This document shows, piece by piece, positions 1 to 8,454 of a stretch of DNA of 64,000 nucleotides (position 1 is the stretch's first letter; each line of letters starts with the position of its first letter). Below the pieces are notes generated by a model. That model was not told the DNA's origin, made no database searches, and saw nothing but the letters and a program-made list of their open reading frames with translations. The stretch comes from Thermoproteota archaeon (lineage in GTDB: Archaea; Thermoproteota; Thermoprotei_A; Sulfolobales; Ignisphaeraceae), in assembly GCA_030550585.1 (NCBI GenBank), contig JAUQPB010000001.1:434001-498000 (forward strand), given 5' to 3'. Position numbers and translations under genes: made by a program.

Positions 1-376
1 AACATGATATTGAAATCGCTGTATTGAATATTGATGTCGCTGGAGATATATCAATCTCGATGCCTTTTTTAAGTGCTTCAACAACTATAGTATGATGAGT
101 TGTTGCAATCAGCGGATCTCCAATGACAGCTATACACACATCCTTTTTTGTGGACTCCCCCAAAATAGAGTCTATAGCCTTGCCTTCTAACATATCTCTC
201 TTAGCAACAACAACCTCTTTTTTTATATTCGATAAAAGCCTTATTAAAATTCCTATGTGAGGAAACCATACACTTGTATAAGAATCCACAATTATTTTAT
301 CGCACGTCAATAGCTTCTTTAGGTTGCCTAGTGGTATGAAGTCAACTGATAGACCCAAGCCTATGAGCCGAAGCAT
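1..376 (-). CDS. dphB: Diphthine synthase, C-terminal part cut off by the window edge
   Basis: This is the S-adenosylmethionine-dependent methyltransferase that methylates the modified histidine of elongation factor 2 on the way to diphthamide. About 125 N-terminal codons are present; the rest lies left of position 1. Translation begins MLRLIGLGLSVDF, the usual nucleotide-binding start of the family, and contains the family motif GDPLIATTHH at about residues 82-91. The start ATG at 374-376 shares one base with the TAA of the upstream HD-domain gene (TAATG), so the two are probably co-transcribed and translationally coupled. The assignment rests on these motifs and the N-terminal pattern. Confidence 0.9.
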   Translation of the reverse strand, partial: MLRLIGLGLSVDFIPLGNLKKLLTCDKIIVDSYTSVWFPHIGILIRLLSNIKKEVVVAKRDMLEGKAIDSILGESTKKDVCIAVIGDPLIATTHHTIVVEALKKGIEIDISPATSIFNTAISISC

Positions 377-1644
377 TATGTAATCTTGTCCCTCATTATT
401 TTTGTTGCTATATCCCAGCTACTGGATAGAACATATAAGCGCTTGACATGATATTTTTTTGGAAGCTTTGGAATTATGCTGTTCTCAATGTTAGATATGG
501 CTACAGATTGTTTGTTGCCCAATATAATCCTTGGAGCAACGTGAGGATCCTCTTCAACAATTCTAATATCATCAACGAACATAGCTATTTCATATGGTTT
601 AACGTACTTGCTTAACTCATTTATAATACTCTTAAGCTCTTTAACATCATCATCATTTTCTAAATCAAGTATATCATTACTAAACTTCGATTTTTCTACT
701 ACGATTTTGTATCCTCGTCTGAATAGAAAAGCTTTGATAAGATCTCTGAGTTCTTGAGATGTTAAAGAGTCTTTGTACAGCTTTATTAAAACCCCCATCA
801 ACCAGTCGTCGTGCCACAACGCTATGTCGCCGTTTTCTATGAGTTTCTTTAAATCATTTGCACTTTTTGGAAGAAGAGCGTCACCATAATTGTTGTAGAG
901 CATTTCGTATATTCTTCTAAGCAGTGTTTCATATCCAACAACTGTTTTGTGATAGTACACAGTTTTGTACATATGCATTCTAGCGAGATAGAAGTTTTCG
1001 AGTGCATCTATACCCTTGTCTAATATAGCTATGTTCCCATCGCCATCCACAACAAGTGTAGATATTATTCTCTGTAGATCTATTATCCCATATGTTACGC
1101 CGGTGTGTATAGCATCTCTTATTAAATAGTCCATTCTATCAACATCTATGTCACTAGATAGAAGCTGGTTATATATAGGCTCCCTATATCTACCCTCTAT
1201 TATAGCCGTAATTGTTTTTGGATCATAGCCAAAATAGTTGAGAATATCCCTAATCTCGCTTCCAAGTATAATCATCCTAGTAATTTCTTCATGACCCAAT
1301 CCAAGCAAATCTTTATAGAAGGGCTCGATAGCATGACTAAACGGAGTGTGTCCTATGTCGTGGAGAAGCGCAGATAATCTAAGCATCTGAACATCATCAA
1401 ATGAATATATGTAGCCCAGCTCTGCAAGCTTTTCTGCTACCAGCCCCATCAAATGTGTGGCGCCAATGCTGTGACTAAACCTGGTATGGGTTGCACCGGG
1501 ATAGACATACCATGCCACTGCCAATTGTTTTATATATCTAAGCCTCTGAAAATAGGCTGTGTCAACGATTTTGAGCTCCACCTCCGTCAAATCTATATAG
1601 CCGTGAACCTCATCATAGATTTTCTTTGCGCCTACACTATTCAT
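376..1644 (-). CDS. HD-superfamily phosphohydrolase (dNTPase/SAMHD1-like)
   Basis: This is a metal-dependent HD phosphohydrolase of the COG1078 type, probably acting on (deoxy)nucleoside phosphates in the cytoplasm; the substrate is not known. The translation shows the ordered HD residues: RFSHSIGATH (about residue 55), LLHDIGHTPFSHA (about 95-107), and SSDIDVDRMDYLIRDA (about 165-180), the last being typical of the dGTPase/SAMHD1 branch. I place the start at the ATG at 1644. The reading frame extends eight codons further to a TTG at 1668, but the ATG gives the usual family N-terminus (MNSVGAKKIYDEVHG). It overlaps dphB by one base. Confidence 0.85.
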   Translation of the reverse strand: MNSVGAKKIYDEVHGYIDLTEVELKIVDTAYFQRLRYIKQLAVAWYVYPGATHTRFSHSIGATHLMGLVAEKLAELGYIYSFDDVQMLRLSALLHDIGHTPFSHAIEPFYKDLLGLGHEEITRMIILGSEIRDILNYFGYDPKTITAIIEGRYREPIYNQLLSSDIDVDRMDYLIRDAIHTGVTYGIIDLQRIISTLVVDGDGNIAILDKGIDALENFYLARMHMYKTVYYHKTVVGYETLLRRIYEMLYNNYGDALLPKSANDLKKLIENGDIALWHDDWLMGVLIKLYKDSLTSQELRDLIKAFLFRRGYKIVVEKSKFSNDILDLENDDDVKELKSIINELSKYVKPYEIAMFVDDIRIVEEDPHVAPRIILGNKQSVAISNIENSIIPKLPKKYHVKRLYVLSSSWDIATKIMRDKIT

Positions 1645-1731
1645 AACCCTGCTTCTATGCTTGTACAAAACATTGCACCAGCAACTGTAGTACTTAAGTA
1701 TTACTTGTTCTTGCTTAGCCGCTAAGTAAAT

Positions 1732-2229
1732 CTATATGCAAATACCATATTGCTTTACAACGCTTAATATCTGCTTAGCCATATCTGAAGACACGTTCTT
1801 TCTTCTTGTTAGCTCCTCAACAACGTCATCTGGAGTTGGATAAACATCAGAACATAACATAACTAAACTTGCAACAAGCTCCAACACATAGTAATTCATT
1901 GAACCTAAAACGTTTTTTACATCAATTAGTAGATTCTCAACTCTCTGAACTGCTGCAGCTTCCACCTCACTCAATGAATTGATGTATGCTGTATTCAGAT
2001 ATTGGGCTACATAATGATAATAATTTTGAAGACCTCTCGAATAGGGGCCTCTAGAAAGCCACCCAAATTTAAATCCATAGTCAATACCACCAATTCTTTG
2101 AATCAGATAGCCCAGCTTTTGAACAACAATCTTAAACTCCATAGAATCTGGCGACAGGTTCTTCACCAAATTAGTATCATTGATTATTTTAGCGATTAGT
2201 ATTGCAATCCTCTTTCTATCATCATTCAT
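1732..2229 (-). CDS. Conserved archaeal protein, YwgA-like
   Basis: The predicted protein has 165 residues and no assigned function. The first half is helical, with a central stretch, YLIQRIGGIDYGFKFGWL, followed by RGPYSRGL, a tyrosine-rich pattern with GPYS that resembles YwgA-type proteins. There are no membrane segments. The open frame continues upstream through the antisense of tRNA-Ala, but that part is a tRNA artefact, so I start at the ATG at 2229. The gene lies between the HD phosphohydrolase and tRNA-Ala on the same strand. Function unknown; the YwgA link is tentative. Confidence 0.6.
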   Translation of the reverse strand: MNDDRKRIAILIAKIINDTNLVKNLSPDSMEFKIVVQKLGYLIQRIGGIDYGFKFGWLSRGPYSRGLQNYYHYVAQYLNTAYINSLSEVEAAAVQRVENLLIDVKNVLGSMNYYVLELVASLVMLCSDVYPTPDDVVEELTRRKNVSSDMAKQILSVVKQYGICI

Positions 2230-2309
2230 ACAGCAGACCTTGTTTGCCGCAAAAGATAGTCTTTCTGTAAGATTATATATGCAGTGAGGGACAACCGAAA
2301 GAATTGTTT

Positions 2310-2385
2310 TGGTGGACCGGCCGGGATTCGAACCCGGGACCTCTCGGATGCCAACCGAGCGCTCTTCCAGCTGAGCTACCGGCCC
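2310..2385 (-). tRNA. tRNA-Ala (anticodon GGC)
   Basis: A complete cloverleaf can be drawn. The 7-bp acceptor stem GGGCCGG/CCGGTCC contains the alanine identity pair G3:U70. The anticodon loop is TTGGCAT within a CTCGG/CCGAG stem, and the T-arm is intact. The 3' CCA is encoded at 2310-2312. No intron is present. Confidence 0.97.
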
Positions 2386-2450
2386 ACCATACATTACTTA
2401 GTTTGTAGTGAAATGCTGGTTAAAAAGCGTAGATGTGAATACGATGTAGA

Positions 2451-2508
2451 TCAGCCAAAGGGGTCCCATCATCTTTATAATCTATTAGGCCTGCGTTTAT
2501 CATCATCT
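2451..2508 (-). ncRNA. Candidate C/D-box guide sRNA
   Basis: On the minus strand this reads box C ATGATGA (2500-2506), an 11-nt guide (2489-2499), a degenerate D' box CTAA (2485-2488), a 12-nt spacer, box C' ATGATGG (2466-2472), an 11-nt guide (2455-2465) and box D CTGA (2451-2454). Box order and guide lengths match archaeal 2'-O-methylation guides. An AT-rich TATA-like stretch lies about 25 nt upstream (near 2526-2534). The partner proteins Nop5 and fibrillarin are encoded in this window. The weak point is the non-canonical D' box; the rRNA or tRNA targets were not identified. Confidence 0.55.
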
Positions 2509-2552
2509 TTTATTTAGCAACATATTTAGCTGTTCGTGTATTCGTTTGGAGA

Positions 2553-2570
2553 TTTTATAAAAATATTTTA
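2553..2570 (+). promoter_or_regulatory. TATA promoter of aspS
   Basis: The stretch ttttataaaaatatttta is centred about 25 bases before an expected transcript start near 2585, giving a short leader before the ATG at 2594. This supports the upstream of two possible aspS starts. Confidence 0.55.
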
Positions 2571-2593
2571 TTGGTGGTTATTCGTCTAATAGT

Positions 2594-3925
2594 ATGATGT
2601 ATATGGGTAGTCACACCATGGAGACTAAATATAAGAATGTTATGTGTGGCAATATTACAAAGGAGCTTAGCGGAAAAGATGTTGTGATAGCTGGATGGGT
2701 TCATCAGATAAGGGATCTTGGAGGAAAGAAATTCATAGTTGTTAGAGATTTTAGTGGTGTTGTGCAGGTTACTATATCAAAGGATAGTGCACCAAAAGAT
2801 TTGCTGGATATTGCCGAGGAACTCACTTTCGAATCTGTTGTTCAGGTAAGAGGTTTTGTTAAAGAAGATCCTAGAGCGCCGAGGGGTGTTGAGATAGTTC
2901 CATATGAAATTAAATTGTTAAACGTAGCAAAAAAGCCTCTACCACTCGATGTAAGTGGTAAGGTTCCTGCCGATATTGATACAAGACTTAGAGAAAGGGT
3001 TCTAGATCTGAGAAGAGCTGAGATGAGAGCAGTTGCTAGGATAAGTGATACAGCATTGAAGACCATAAGAGAGGTGTTGCGAGGATATGGATTTATAGAG
3101 GTTTTCACGCCAAAGATCATAGCCTCTGCTACAGAAGGTGGTGCAAGCTTATTTCCAGTAATATACTTTGGGAAAGAGGCGTTTCTTGCACAAAGCCCAC
3201 AGCTCTACAAGGAGCTTTTGGCAGCAGCATTTGAAAGGGTATTCGAAATAGCCCCTGCTTGGAGGGCTGAGGAAAGCGATACTCCATATCATCTAGCGGA
3301 GTTTATAAGCATAGACATTGAAGCAGCTTTCATGAACTATGAAGATGTTATGAAAATTCTCGAGAACGTTGTTTACGAGGTTATGAAAGCAGTTAAAGAG
3401 GAGAACGAGGATGATCTCAAAACATTAAACTATACATTGCCAGACATTTCTCTGCCTTTACCAAGAATAAAATACATTGATGCAATTAAAATGCTTAGAG
3501 ATAAGGGAGTTAGTGTAGAGCCTGGCGAAGACTTGTCGATAACCCATCTAAGAATTTTGAGCGAGTCTATAGAATCTCCCCTATACTTCATTGTCGAGTT
3601 CCCAACTAAAATAAGAGCCTTCTACACAAAACCGAAGGATGATGATCCCACGTACAGCGAAAGCTTTGATTTGGTATGGAAGCACCTAGAGCTGGCTTCT
3701 GGCAGTTCTAGAATACATAAAAAGGACCAGTTGGTAGAGGCACTAAAAGAGCGTGGATTAAATGTTGAAAGCTTTAGCTTCTTTGTGAAATGGTTTGACT
3801 ATGGAATGCCTCCCCATGCTGGATGGGGCATGGGCTACTCAAGACTACTACTTATGCTCACTGGCAGAAGCAACGTTAAAGAGGTTACACTGTTTCCAAG
3901 AGATAAAAAGAGGTTGACACCCTAA
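2594..3925 (+). CDS. aspS: Aspartyl-tRNA synthetase
   Basis: This class II synthetase charges tRNA with aspartate; in archaea lacking AsnRS it can also form Asp-tRNA(Asn), which the sequence alone does not settle. An N-terminal OB-fold anticodon-binding domain (VVIAGWVHQIRDLGG, about residues 29-43) is followed by the catalytic core. Motif 2 is PAWRAEESDTPYHLAEF (about 218-234), and motif 3 ends in GWGMGYSRLLLMLTGR near the C-terminus. The length, 443 residues, suits an archaeal AspRS. Several ATGs lie close together at the 5' end; the ATG at 2618 (METKYKN) would match the family N-terminus more closely. The 3' end overlaps convergent truD by four bases. Confidence 0.95.
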   Translation: MMYMGSHTMETKYKNVMCGNITKELSGKDVVIAGWVHQIRDLGGKKFIVVRDFSGVVQVTISKDSAPKDLLDIAEELTFESVVQVRGFVKEDPRAPRGVEIVPYEIKLLNVAKKPLPLDVSGKVPADIDTRLRERVLDLRRAEMRAVARISDTALKTIREVLRGYGFIEVFTPKIIASATEGGASLFPVIYFGKEAFLAQSPQLYKELLAAAFERVFEIAPAWRAEESDTPYHLAEFISIDIEAAFMNYEDVMKILENVVYEVMKAVKEENEDDLKTLNYTLPDISLPLPRIKYIDAIKMLRDKGVSVEPGEDLSITHLRILSESIESPLYFIVEFPTKIRAFYTKPKDDDPTYSESFDLVWKHLELASGSSRIHKKDQLVEALKERGLNVESFSFFVKWFDYGMPPHAGWGMGYSRLLLMLTGRSNVKEVTLFPRDKKRLTP

Positions 3926-5148
3926 GTATATGACAGGGGGTTGCATCTGATTATCTCTCTCAGCAAAACTGTGGCGTAAGATCCTGGAGGAAGACCAAAG
4001 CTAAGTAGAATTGCGTTGCCTTCTGTTTTGTAGTTAAATCCGAAAGCCTTTGAAATAGACTCTCTGTAGTCACCATAGAAACACAGCCTCTCTAGCCTAT
4101 TTTTGCAAAACATTTTCATATCTATACCCTCTGTTTCTACAATTTCATCAAAAAACCTCTTGATATTTTCACTAAGATTAATTTTGTAGCCTGGCAAGGG
4201 AATGTATCTATATTTTTCCCTTAGCGCATGCAGCCCATCTCTAACATTATGTGTCTCTACAACACTAAGCCATATTTTTGAAAGCAATCTGTTAAACAAA
4301 TAGGCTTGATAGGCATTTACAAAAAGCTTTATAATTCTGCTGTACATGGAATTTTTTAACAAATGTTTCAATTCTTCATCGATACGAACATTATCTGCTC
4401 GACACAGTCTATCCTCTAAACTCTTATGCAATACACCTAGCTTTTTTGGAGCATCTCTACACAAAACTTTGAGAAACAAATCAAAATCTTCTTTAATAAG
4501 TGCTTTACCTAAAATGTGTGTAATTGGTCTTCGAGACCCAAATCTTTGATAACCAAAAAAGTTTAGAAACTGGTAATCATGATCCTTAAGCATATTGATT
4601 GCTCTTAATAAATTGTCTAGAGCATCATGCCTGTCTACAATTATCCTTATATCAAATTCATTTGAGTTGTGCACCAAGACCGGCTTTGATTGGCTACAAA
4701 ACCATAGATACGCCTCTACAACTGTAGAATCAGAAACTATTTTAATGCTGCCTTCAAGTTTTCTGCAACCGAATAGTATAACAACCTGATAAGCTATGGC
4801 ATGAGCATCTTTTAGACCCAGTAGCTCAAAATCCTTACAGCTAAGATTAGACTTCAAGAATTGTCCTAGAGACATTGAGTCTATGTTTTGCTTTTTAGTT
4901 ATATAAACACAGTATTCTTTGTGTACATCTCTATCAATTTGTATGAAGCTTTTAGATAACTTGTCAAAAAGCTCCTTAAGATTGACTGCATTCACATTCT
5001 CCATGACTACAAAGCCATCCGGTCTTTCTATCCAAACAGATCTACACCCAAACGATTCACACTGAGAATACGTGCTTGGATATGTATAGACTTGTAGTCC
5101 GAGCACCAGATCTAGTAATGATGTTGTTAGAAAGCTTGATAGAAACAT
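3922..5148 (-). CDS. truD: tRNA pseudouridine synthase D
   Basis: TruD isomerises uridine 13 in the tRNA D-arm to pseudouridine. The translation carries the TruD catalytic region LGLKDAHAIAYQ (the Asp of KDA is the nucleophile by family comparison). It also has the diagnostic NFFGYQRFGSRRPITHILG at mid-protein, which contacts RNA. At about 408 residues it has the usual archaeal length. The open frame extends to 5196 inside pth2, but the ATG at 5148 leaves a 13-bp gap after the pth2 stop and is preferred. It follows pth2 on the same strand, so co-transcription is likely. Confidence 0.92.
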   Translation of the reverse strand: MFLSSFLTTSLLDLVLGLQVYTYPSTYSQCESFGCRSVWIERPDGFVVMENVNAVNLKELFDKLSKSFIQIDRDVHKEYCVYITKKQNIDSMSLGQFLKSNLSCKDFELLGLKDAHAIAYQVVILFGCRKLEGSIKIVSDSTVVEAYLWFCSQSKPVLVHNSNEFDIRIIVDRHDALDNLLRAINMLKDHDYQFLNFFGYQRFGSRRPITHILGKALIKEDFDLFLKVLCRDAPKKLGVLHKSLEDRLCRADNVRIDEELKHLLKNSMYSRIIKLFVNAYQAYLFNRLLSKIWLSVVETHNVRDGLHALREKYRYIPLPGYKINLSENIKRFFDEIVETEGIDMKMFCKNRLERLCFYGDYRESISKAFGFNYKTEGNAILLSFGLPPGSYATVLLREIIRCNPLSYT

Positions 5149-5161
5149 TCGAACACCTATA

Positions 5162-5536
5162 CTATAACAATGGCAGGTCTCCAGTAACCTTATCAATTAT
5201 TTCAGCTGGTGCTGGTCCCAGGCCCAATGCTGTTATGGTTCCTGGTGGTAGCTGGGTCAAGCCCGCATCAGCTATTAGAACTGTGTTTATCCCAAGTTCA
5301 TCTGCAATCCTCTTCAAATTCAGCAACTCTTCTAAGCTTTTAACCTTAACAACTATCTTCTTCTGGCCCTGTCTCCTCCACTCAGCAATTATCTCACTAC
5401 AAGACTTTTTCTCAAGACACTGTAAAACAGCTTCGACAGCAGCATGAGCTACTTGTGTAGCCAATTTCCCTTTTCCCATCTTTATATCAGTTCTAACAAC
5501 AATTACTTGTTTCAGCTCACCCATCTTAGCACTCAC
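5162..5536 (-). CDS. pth2: Peptidyl-tRNA hydrolase (Pth2 type)
   Basis: This enzyme hydrolyses peptidyl-tRNA released by stalled ribosomes, freeing tRNA. It is the archaeal/eukaryotic Pth2 form, unrelated to bacterial Pth. The N-terminal block KQVIVVRTDIKMGKGKLATQ and QVAHAAVEAVL at about residues 28-38 are the family signature, with conserved Lys, Gln and His. GLGPAPAEIIDKVTGDLPLL forms the expected C-terminus. It has 124 residues, a full-length family member. A second in-frame ATG four codons downstream (MGELKQ) could be the true start. It heads a two-gene unit with truD. Confidence 0.95.
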   Translation of the reverse strand: MSAKMGELKQVIVVRTDIKMGKGKLATQVAHAAVEAVLQCLEKKSCSEIIAEWRRQGQKKIVVKVKSLEELLNLKRIADELGINTVLIADAGLTQLPPGTITALGLGPAPAEIIDKVTGDLPLL

Positions 5537-5632
5537 ACATGGTTCGCTATCACCACGAAAGAATTAATAGGCTTTTAAATCTGCGCTGAACAAATCCAGT
5601 TGATAGCAAATTTTCATTAATTAAGGTGAATA

Positions 5633-5839
5633 ATGCTGGCATTAACCACAAAGATTGTGCTCCACGAAACAGCAAGTATAAGAATATGCTCAAGCTGTAA
5701 AAAACTCATAGCACCTGATGAAAAAGCTGTTAGCTTCAGATGTCCAAACTGTGGAAGCGTTGTCATATGGAGATGCCAAAAATGTAGAACAATGACCGTT
5801 CCCTACAAATGTCCTAACTGTGGTTTTGAGGGGCCATAG
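5633..5839 (+). CDS. Small zinc-ribbon protein upstream of aEF1B
   Basis: This 68-residue protein has two CxxC pairs in each of two ribbons: CSSCKK and CPNCGS, then CQKCRT and CPNCGF. It belongs to the small archaeal zinc-finger proteins (COG2888 type) predicted to bind RNA, usually encoded next to elongation factor 1-beta as here. GGTGA lies just before the ATG. Thirteen bases separate it from the aEF1B gene, so the two are very likely co-transcribed. The biochemical role is not established. Confidence 0.85.
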   Translation: MLALTTKIVLHETASIRICSSCKKLIAPDEKAVSFRCPNCGSVVIWRCQKCRTMTVPYKCPNCGFEGP

Positions 5840-5852
5840 CGGTGAATAAACT

Positions 5853-6134
5853 ATGCCGGGTAATGTTATAGTCGTTTTAAGAGCTTATCCAAAAGAAGTT
5901 ATGGAGGATTTCACAAAGCTCATCGAGAAAATTCAGCTGAAAGTTAAAGAGACTGTGTATAGTTTAATGAAGTGGGAGCCTGTTGAAATAGCTTTTGGAT
6001 ACAAAGCCCTTGATCTATACTTTATAATGCCTGAGGACATCGAGGGTGGTACAGAAAATCTTGAGGAAATAATAAAAAGTGTTGATGATATAGACAATGT
6101 GGAGGTTGTGTATATTACGAGGGTAGGTATATAA
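5853..6134 (+). CDS. ef1b: Elongation factor 1-beta (guanine nucleotide exchange factor)
   Basis: aEF1B promotes GDP/GTP exchange on aEF1A during translation elongation. The 93-residue protein has the small ferredoxin-like fold pattern of the archaeal family: MPGNVIVVLRAYPK at the N-terminus, PVEIAFGYKALDLYFIMPE at mid-protein, and a C-terminal strand VEVVYITRVG. The length matches archaeal homologues, which lack the eukaryotic N-terminal domain. It is flanked by the zinc-ribbon gene and a small winged-helix gene on the same strand with short spacers. Confidence 0.94.
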   Translation: MPGNVIVVLRAYPKEVMEDFTKLIEKIQLKVKETVYSLMKWEPVEIAFGYKALDLYFIMPEDIEGGTENLEEIIKSVDDIDNVEVVYITRVGI

Positions 6135-6150
6135 TAGGGAGTACACATAA

Positions 6151-6384
6151 ATGTCGACAAAGAGAAGAATACAACAGAGAATACTAGACATTGTAAGAGA
6201 GAATGGAAAGGCCGAGGACAAGGAGTTGCTAGAACTGTTAAAGAAAGAGATTGAGATCTCTTATAGTGAGCTACTAAATCTGATAATGTATTTAGAGATT
6301 GAGGGTTTTGTAGATGTTAAAAAACAGAAGGATAACTTGATAGTCACACCTAAGTCAACCACAAAAAAGATTGTGTCACAATAG
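6151..6384 (+). CDS. Small winged-helix-like protein, unknown function
   Basis: This 77-residue protein is composed mainly of helices followed by a short strand pair: RRIQQRILDIVRENGKAEDK, then LLNLIMYLEIEGFVDVKKQKDNL. The pattern of helix, recognition helix and a wing ending in V-x-P suggests a winged helix-turn-helix DNA- or RNA-binding protein. It follows aEF1B by 16 bases and precedes fen by 41, so it may belong to the same transcript. No further function can be assigned. Confidence 0.6.
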   Translation: MSTKRRIQQRILDIVRENGKAEDKELLELLKKEIEISYSELLNLIMYLEIEGFVDVKKQKDNLIVTPKSTTKKIVSQ

Positions 6385-6425
6385 GTTTTAAATCTCTTAC
6401 GTAAAAAAGTCTTTGGAAAGGCGAC

Positions 6426-7481
6426 ATGGGTGTTAATCTAAGGGATTTGATACCACCTAGCTGTAGAATTGAAATTGCAGATCTAAGACAACTTGCAAGA
6501 AGGGTTATTGCATTAGATGCTTACAATGCTCTATACCAGTTCTTGGCTGCCATAAGACAGCCTGATGGGACGCCATTAATGGATTCGAAATCTAGAGTAA
6601 CAAGCCATTTAAGTGGTCTTTTCTACAGAACTATAAACCTGGTTGAAAATGGCATAAAACCTGTTTATGTATTTGATGGCAAACCCCCTGAGCTTAAGAG
6701 AGCTGAATTAGAGAGAAGGAGGTTGAGGAAGGAGAAGGCTCAGAGATTAGCAGAGAAAGCATATGAAGAAGGTGCTATTGAAGAAGCTGCAAAATATGTT
6801 GTCCAATCTGTGAGTCTCGAAAGTGATATGGTTAGGGATGCAAAGGAGCTTTTAGAGGCTATGGGCATACCATATGTCCAAGCATTAGAGGAGGGAGAGG
6901 CGCAAGCAGCATACCTAGCTAAGAAGGGTTTGTGCTGGGCAGCAGCAAGCCAAGACTATGATTCTCTTCTTTTTGGAAGCCCAAGACTTGTGAGAAACCT
7001 CACGATATCAGGTAAGAGAAAACTCCCAGGCAAAGACGTATACGTTGAGATAAAGCCGGAGGTTATAGAGTTAGACACGTTGCTCAAAGCTCTAGGGATA
7101 ACCAGAGAGCAATTGGTGGATGTGGCCATACTGATAGGAACTGACTATAATCCAGATGGGGTTGAGGGAGTAGGCCCTAAGACAGCCCTACAACTAATTA
7201 AAATGTATGGGTCTCTTGAAAAAGCATTGAAACATATTCCCCAGGCAAAGTTTCCTGAGGATCCCCTGAAAATAAAGTCCTACTTCCTTAATCCTCCAGT
7301 AAACGAAAAAGTTAATATTGAGTGGAGAGAGCCTGATAGAAACAAAATCATTCAGATCTTAGTTCAGGAACATGACTTTTCGCTGGATAGAGTTGAAACT
7401 GCTATTAAAAGACTTGAGAAAGGATACAAAGAATTTATAAAATCGACTACAGCAAGTCTAGATATGTGGTTTAGAAAATGA
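6426..7481 (+). CDS. fen: Flap endonuclease 1
   Basis: FEN1 cuts 5' flaps during Okazaki fragment maturation and repair, working with PCNA (encoded at 38952). The N-terminal XPG block includes ALDAYNALYQFLAAIRQPDG (about residues 29-48) and VFDGKPPELKRAE. The internal block has EEGEAQAAYLAKKG and ASQDYDSLLFG, giving the acidic residues that bind two metal ions, then LIGTDYNPDGVEGVGPKTAL, the helix-hairpin-helix. The C-terminus ends with a SLDMWFRK peptide, a PCNA-interacting (PIP-like) tail. It has 351 residues, full length. A GGAAAGGCG ribosome-binding site precedes the ATG. Confidence 0.97.
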   Translation: MGVNLRDLIPPSCRIEIADLRQLARRVIALDAYNALYQFLAAIRQPDGTPLMDSKSRVTSHLSGLFYRTINLVENGIKPVYVFDGKPPELKRAELERRRLRKEKAQRLAEKAYEEGAIEEAAKYVVQSVSLESDMVRDAKELLEAMGIPYVQALEEGEAQAAYLAKKGLCWAAASQDYDSLLFGSPRLVRNLTISGKRKLPGKDVYVEIKPEVIELDTLLKALGITREQLVDVAILIGTDYNPDGVEGVGPKTALQLIKMYGSLEKALKHIPQAKFPEDPLKIKSYFLNPPVNEKVNIEWREPDRNKIIQILVQEHDFSLDRVETAIKRLEKGYKEFIKSTTASLDMWFRK

Positions 7482-7509
7482 AATCTACTGATATTGTTGG
7501 GTATGTACA

Positions 7510-8454
7510 ATGTTTGTGAACAGCCTGCGCAACAGAGACTTGCTATCTATAGCAGATCTTTCTGTAGAGGAGCTAAGATCGCTAATAGATTTGAGCTTCA
7601 AGCTCAAAGAGCTTTACTATAATGGGCTGAAATATCTGAATATATTGAATGGAAAGATTGTGGCACTAATATTCGAGAAGCATAGCACAAGAACCAGAAT
7701 AAGTCTACAGGTTGCTATAGAGCAGATTGGAGGGCGATCCCTCTATCTATCATCTCAGGAACTGCAACTTGCAAGAGGTGAACCGATAAAGGATACAGCA
7801 AGGGTGTTAGATAGATATGTTGATGGCGTTGCAGCTAGGGTTTATAGCCATAAGTCGCTCTTGGAACTAGCAGAATACGCCAAAATACCTGTAATAAATG
7901 CTTTAAGCGACTTTGAACACCCGCTTCAAGCTCTAGCTGATGTGATGACAATTCTAGAGTTTAAAAAAGATATGAAGAAGGTTAAGGTGGCTTTTGTAGG
8001 CGATGGTAGAGACAATGTTGCTCATAGCCTAATGCTAGCAGTTACAATGCTTGGAGGCTCTATATACATAGCCACTCCAGTAGGGTATGAGCCAGATGCC
8101 AGGCTATACAGCATAGCTAAGGACTATGCTGAGAAAAGCGGTGGCTATATTGCAATAGTTAGAAACCCTGTAGAAGCTGTTAAAGACGCTGACGTGATAT
8201 ATACCGACGTATGGGTTAGCATGGGCCAGGAGGCTGAGAGGGATAAGAGAATTAGAGACTTAAAGGAGTACCAGGTAAACAAAGAGCTTGTGGCTTATGC
8301 CAAAAAGGATTACATATTCATGCATTGTCTTCCTGCACACAGAGGTGAAGAGGTGACTGAGGATGTTATAGAGTCTCCAAACTCTGTTGTATGGCAACAA
8401 GCAGAAAACAGATTGCATACAGCAAAAGCTGTTATTGCGTCTATTCTAAGATAG
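7510..8454 (+). CDS. argF: Ornithine carbamoyltransferase
   Basis: This enzyme converts ornithine and carbamoyl phosphate to citrulline in arginine synthesis. The carbamoyl-phosphate loop FEKHSTRTR (about residues 53-61) and HPLQALAD (about 136-143) are present. The ornithine-specific pair is DVWVSMGQE (about 234-242) and MHCLPAHRGEE (about 276-286), which separates it from aspartate carbamoyltransferase. It has 314 residues, the family's normal length. It lies 28 bases after fen. Its 3' end overlaps the convergent unknown gene by nine bases. Confidence 0.95.
   Translation: MFVNSLRNRDLLSIADLSVEELRSLIDLSFKLKELYYNGLKYLNILNGKIVALIFEKHSTRTRISLQVAIEQIGGRSLYLSSQELQLARGEPIKDTARVLDRYVDGVAARVYSHKSLLELAEYAKIPVINALSDFEHPLQALADVMTILEFKKDMKKVKVAFVGDGRDNVAHSLMLAVTMLGGSIYIATPVGYEPDARLYSIAKDYAEKSGGYIAIVRNPVEAVKDADVIYTDVWVSMGQEAERDKRIRDLKEYQVNKELVAYAKKDYIFMHCLPAHRGEEVTEDVIESPNSVVWQQAENRLHTAKAVIASILR

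Noticed and set aside
2230-2394. Protein-coding extension of the 165-residue gene through tRNA-Ala, and the antisense frame on the other strand
   Set aside because: Translations such as GPVAQLEERSVG and GIRTRDLSDANRAL are the standard artefacts of reading a tRNA gene; the ATG at 2229 is the first start outside it.
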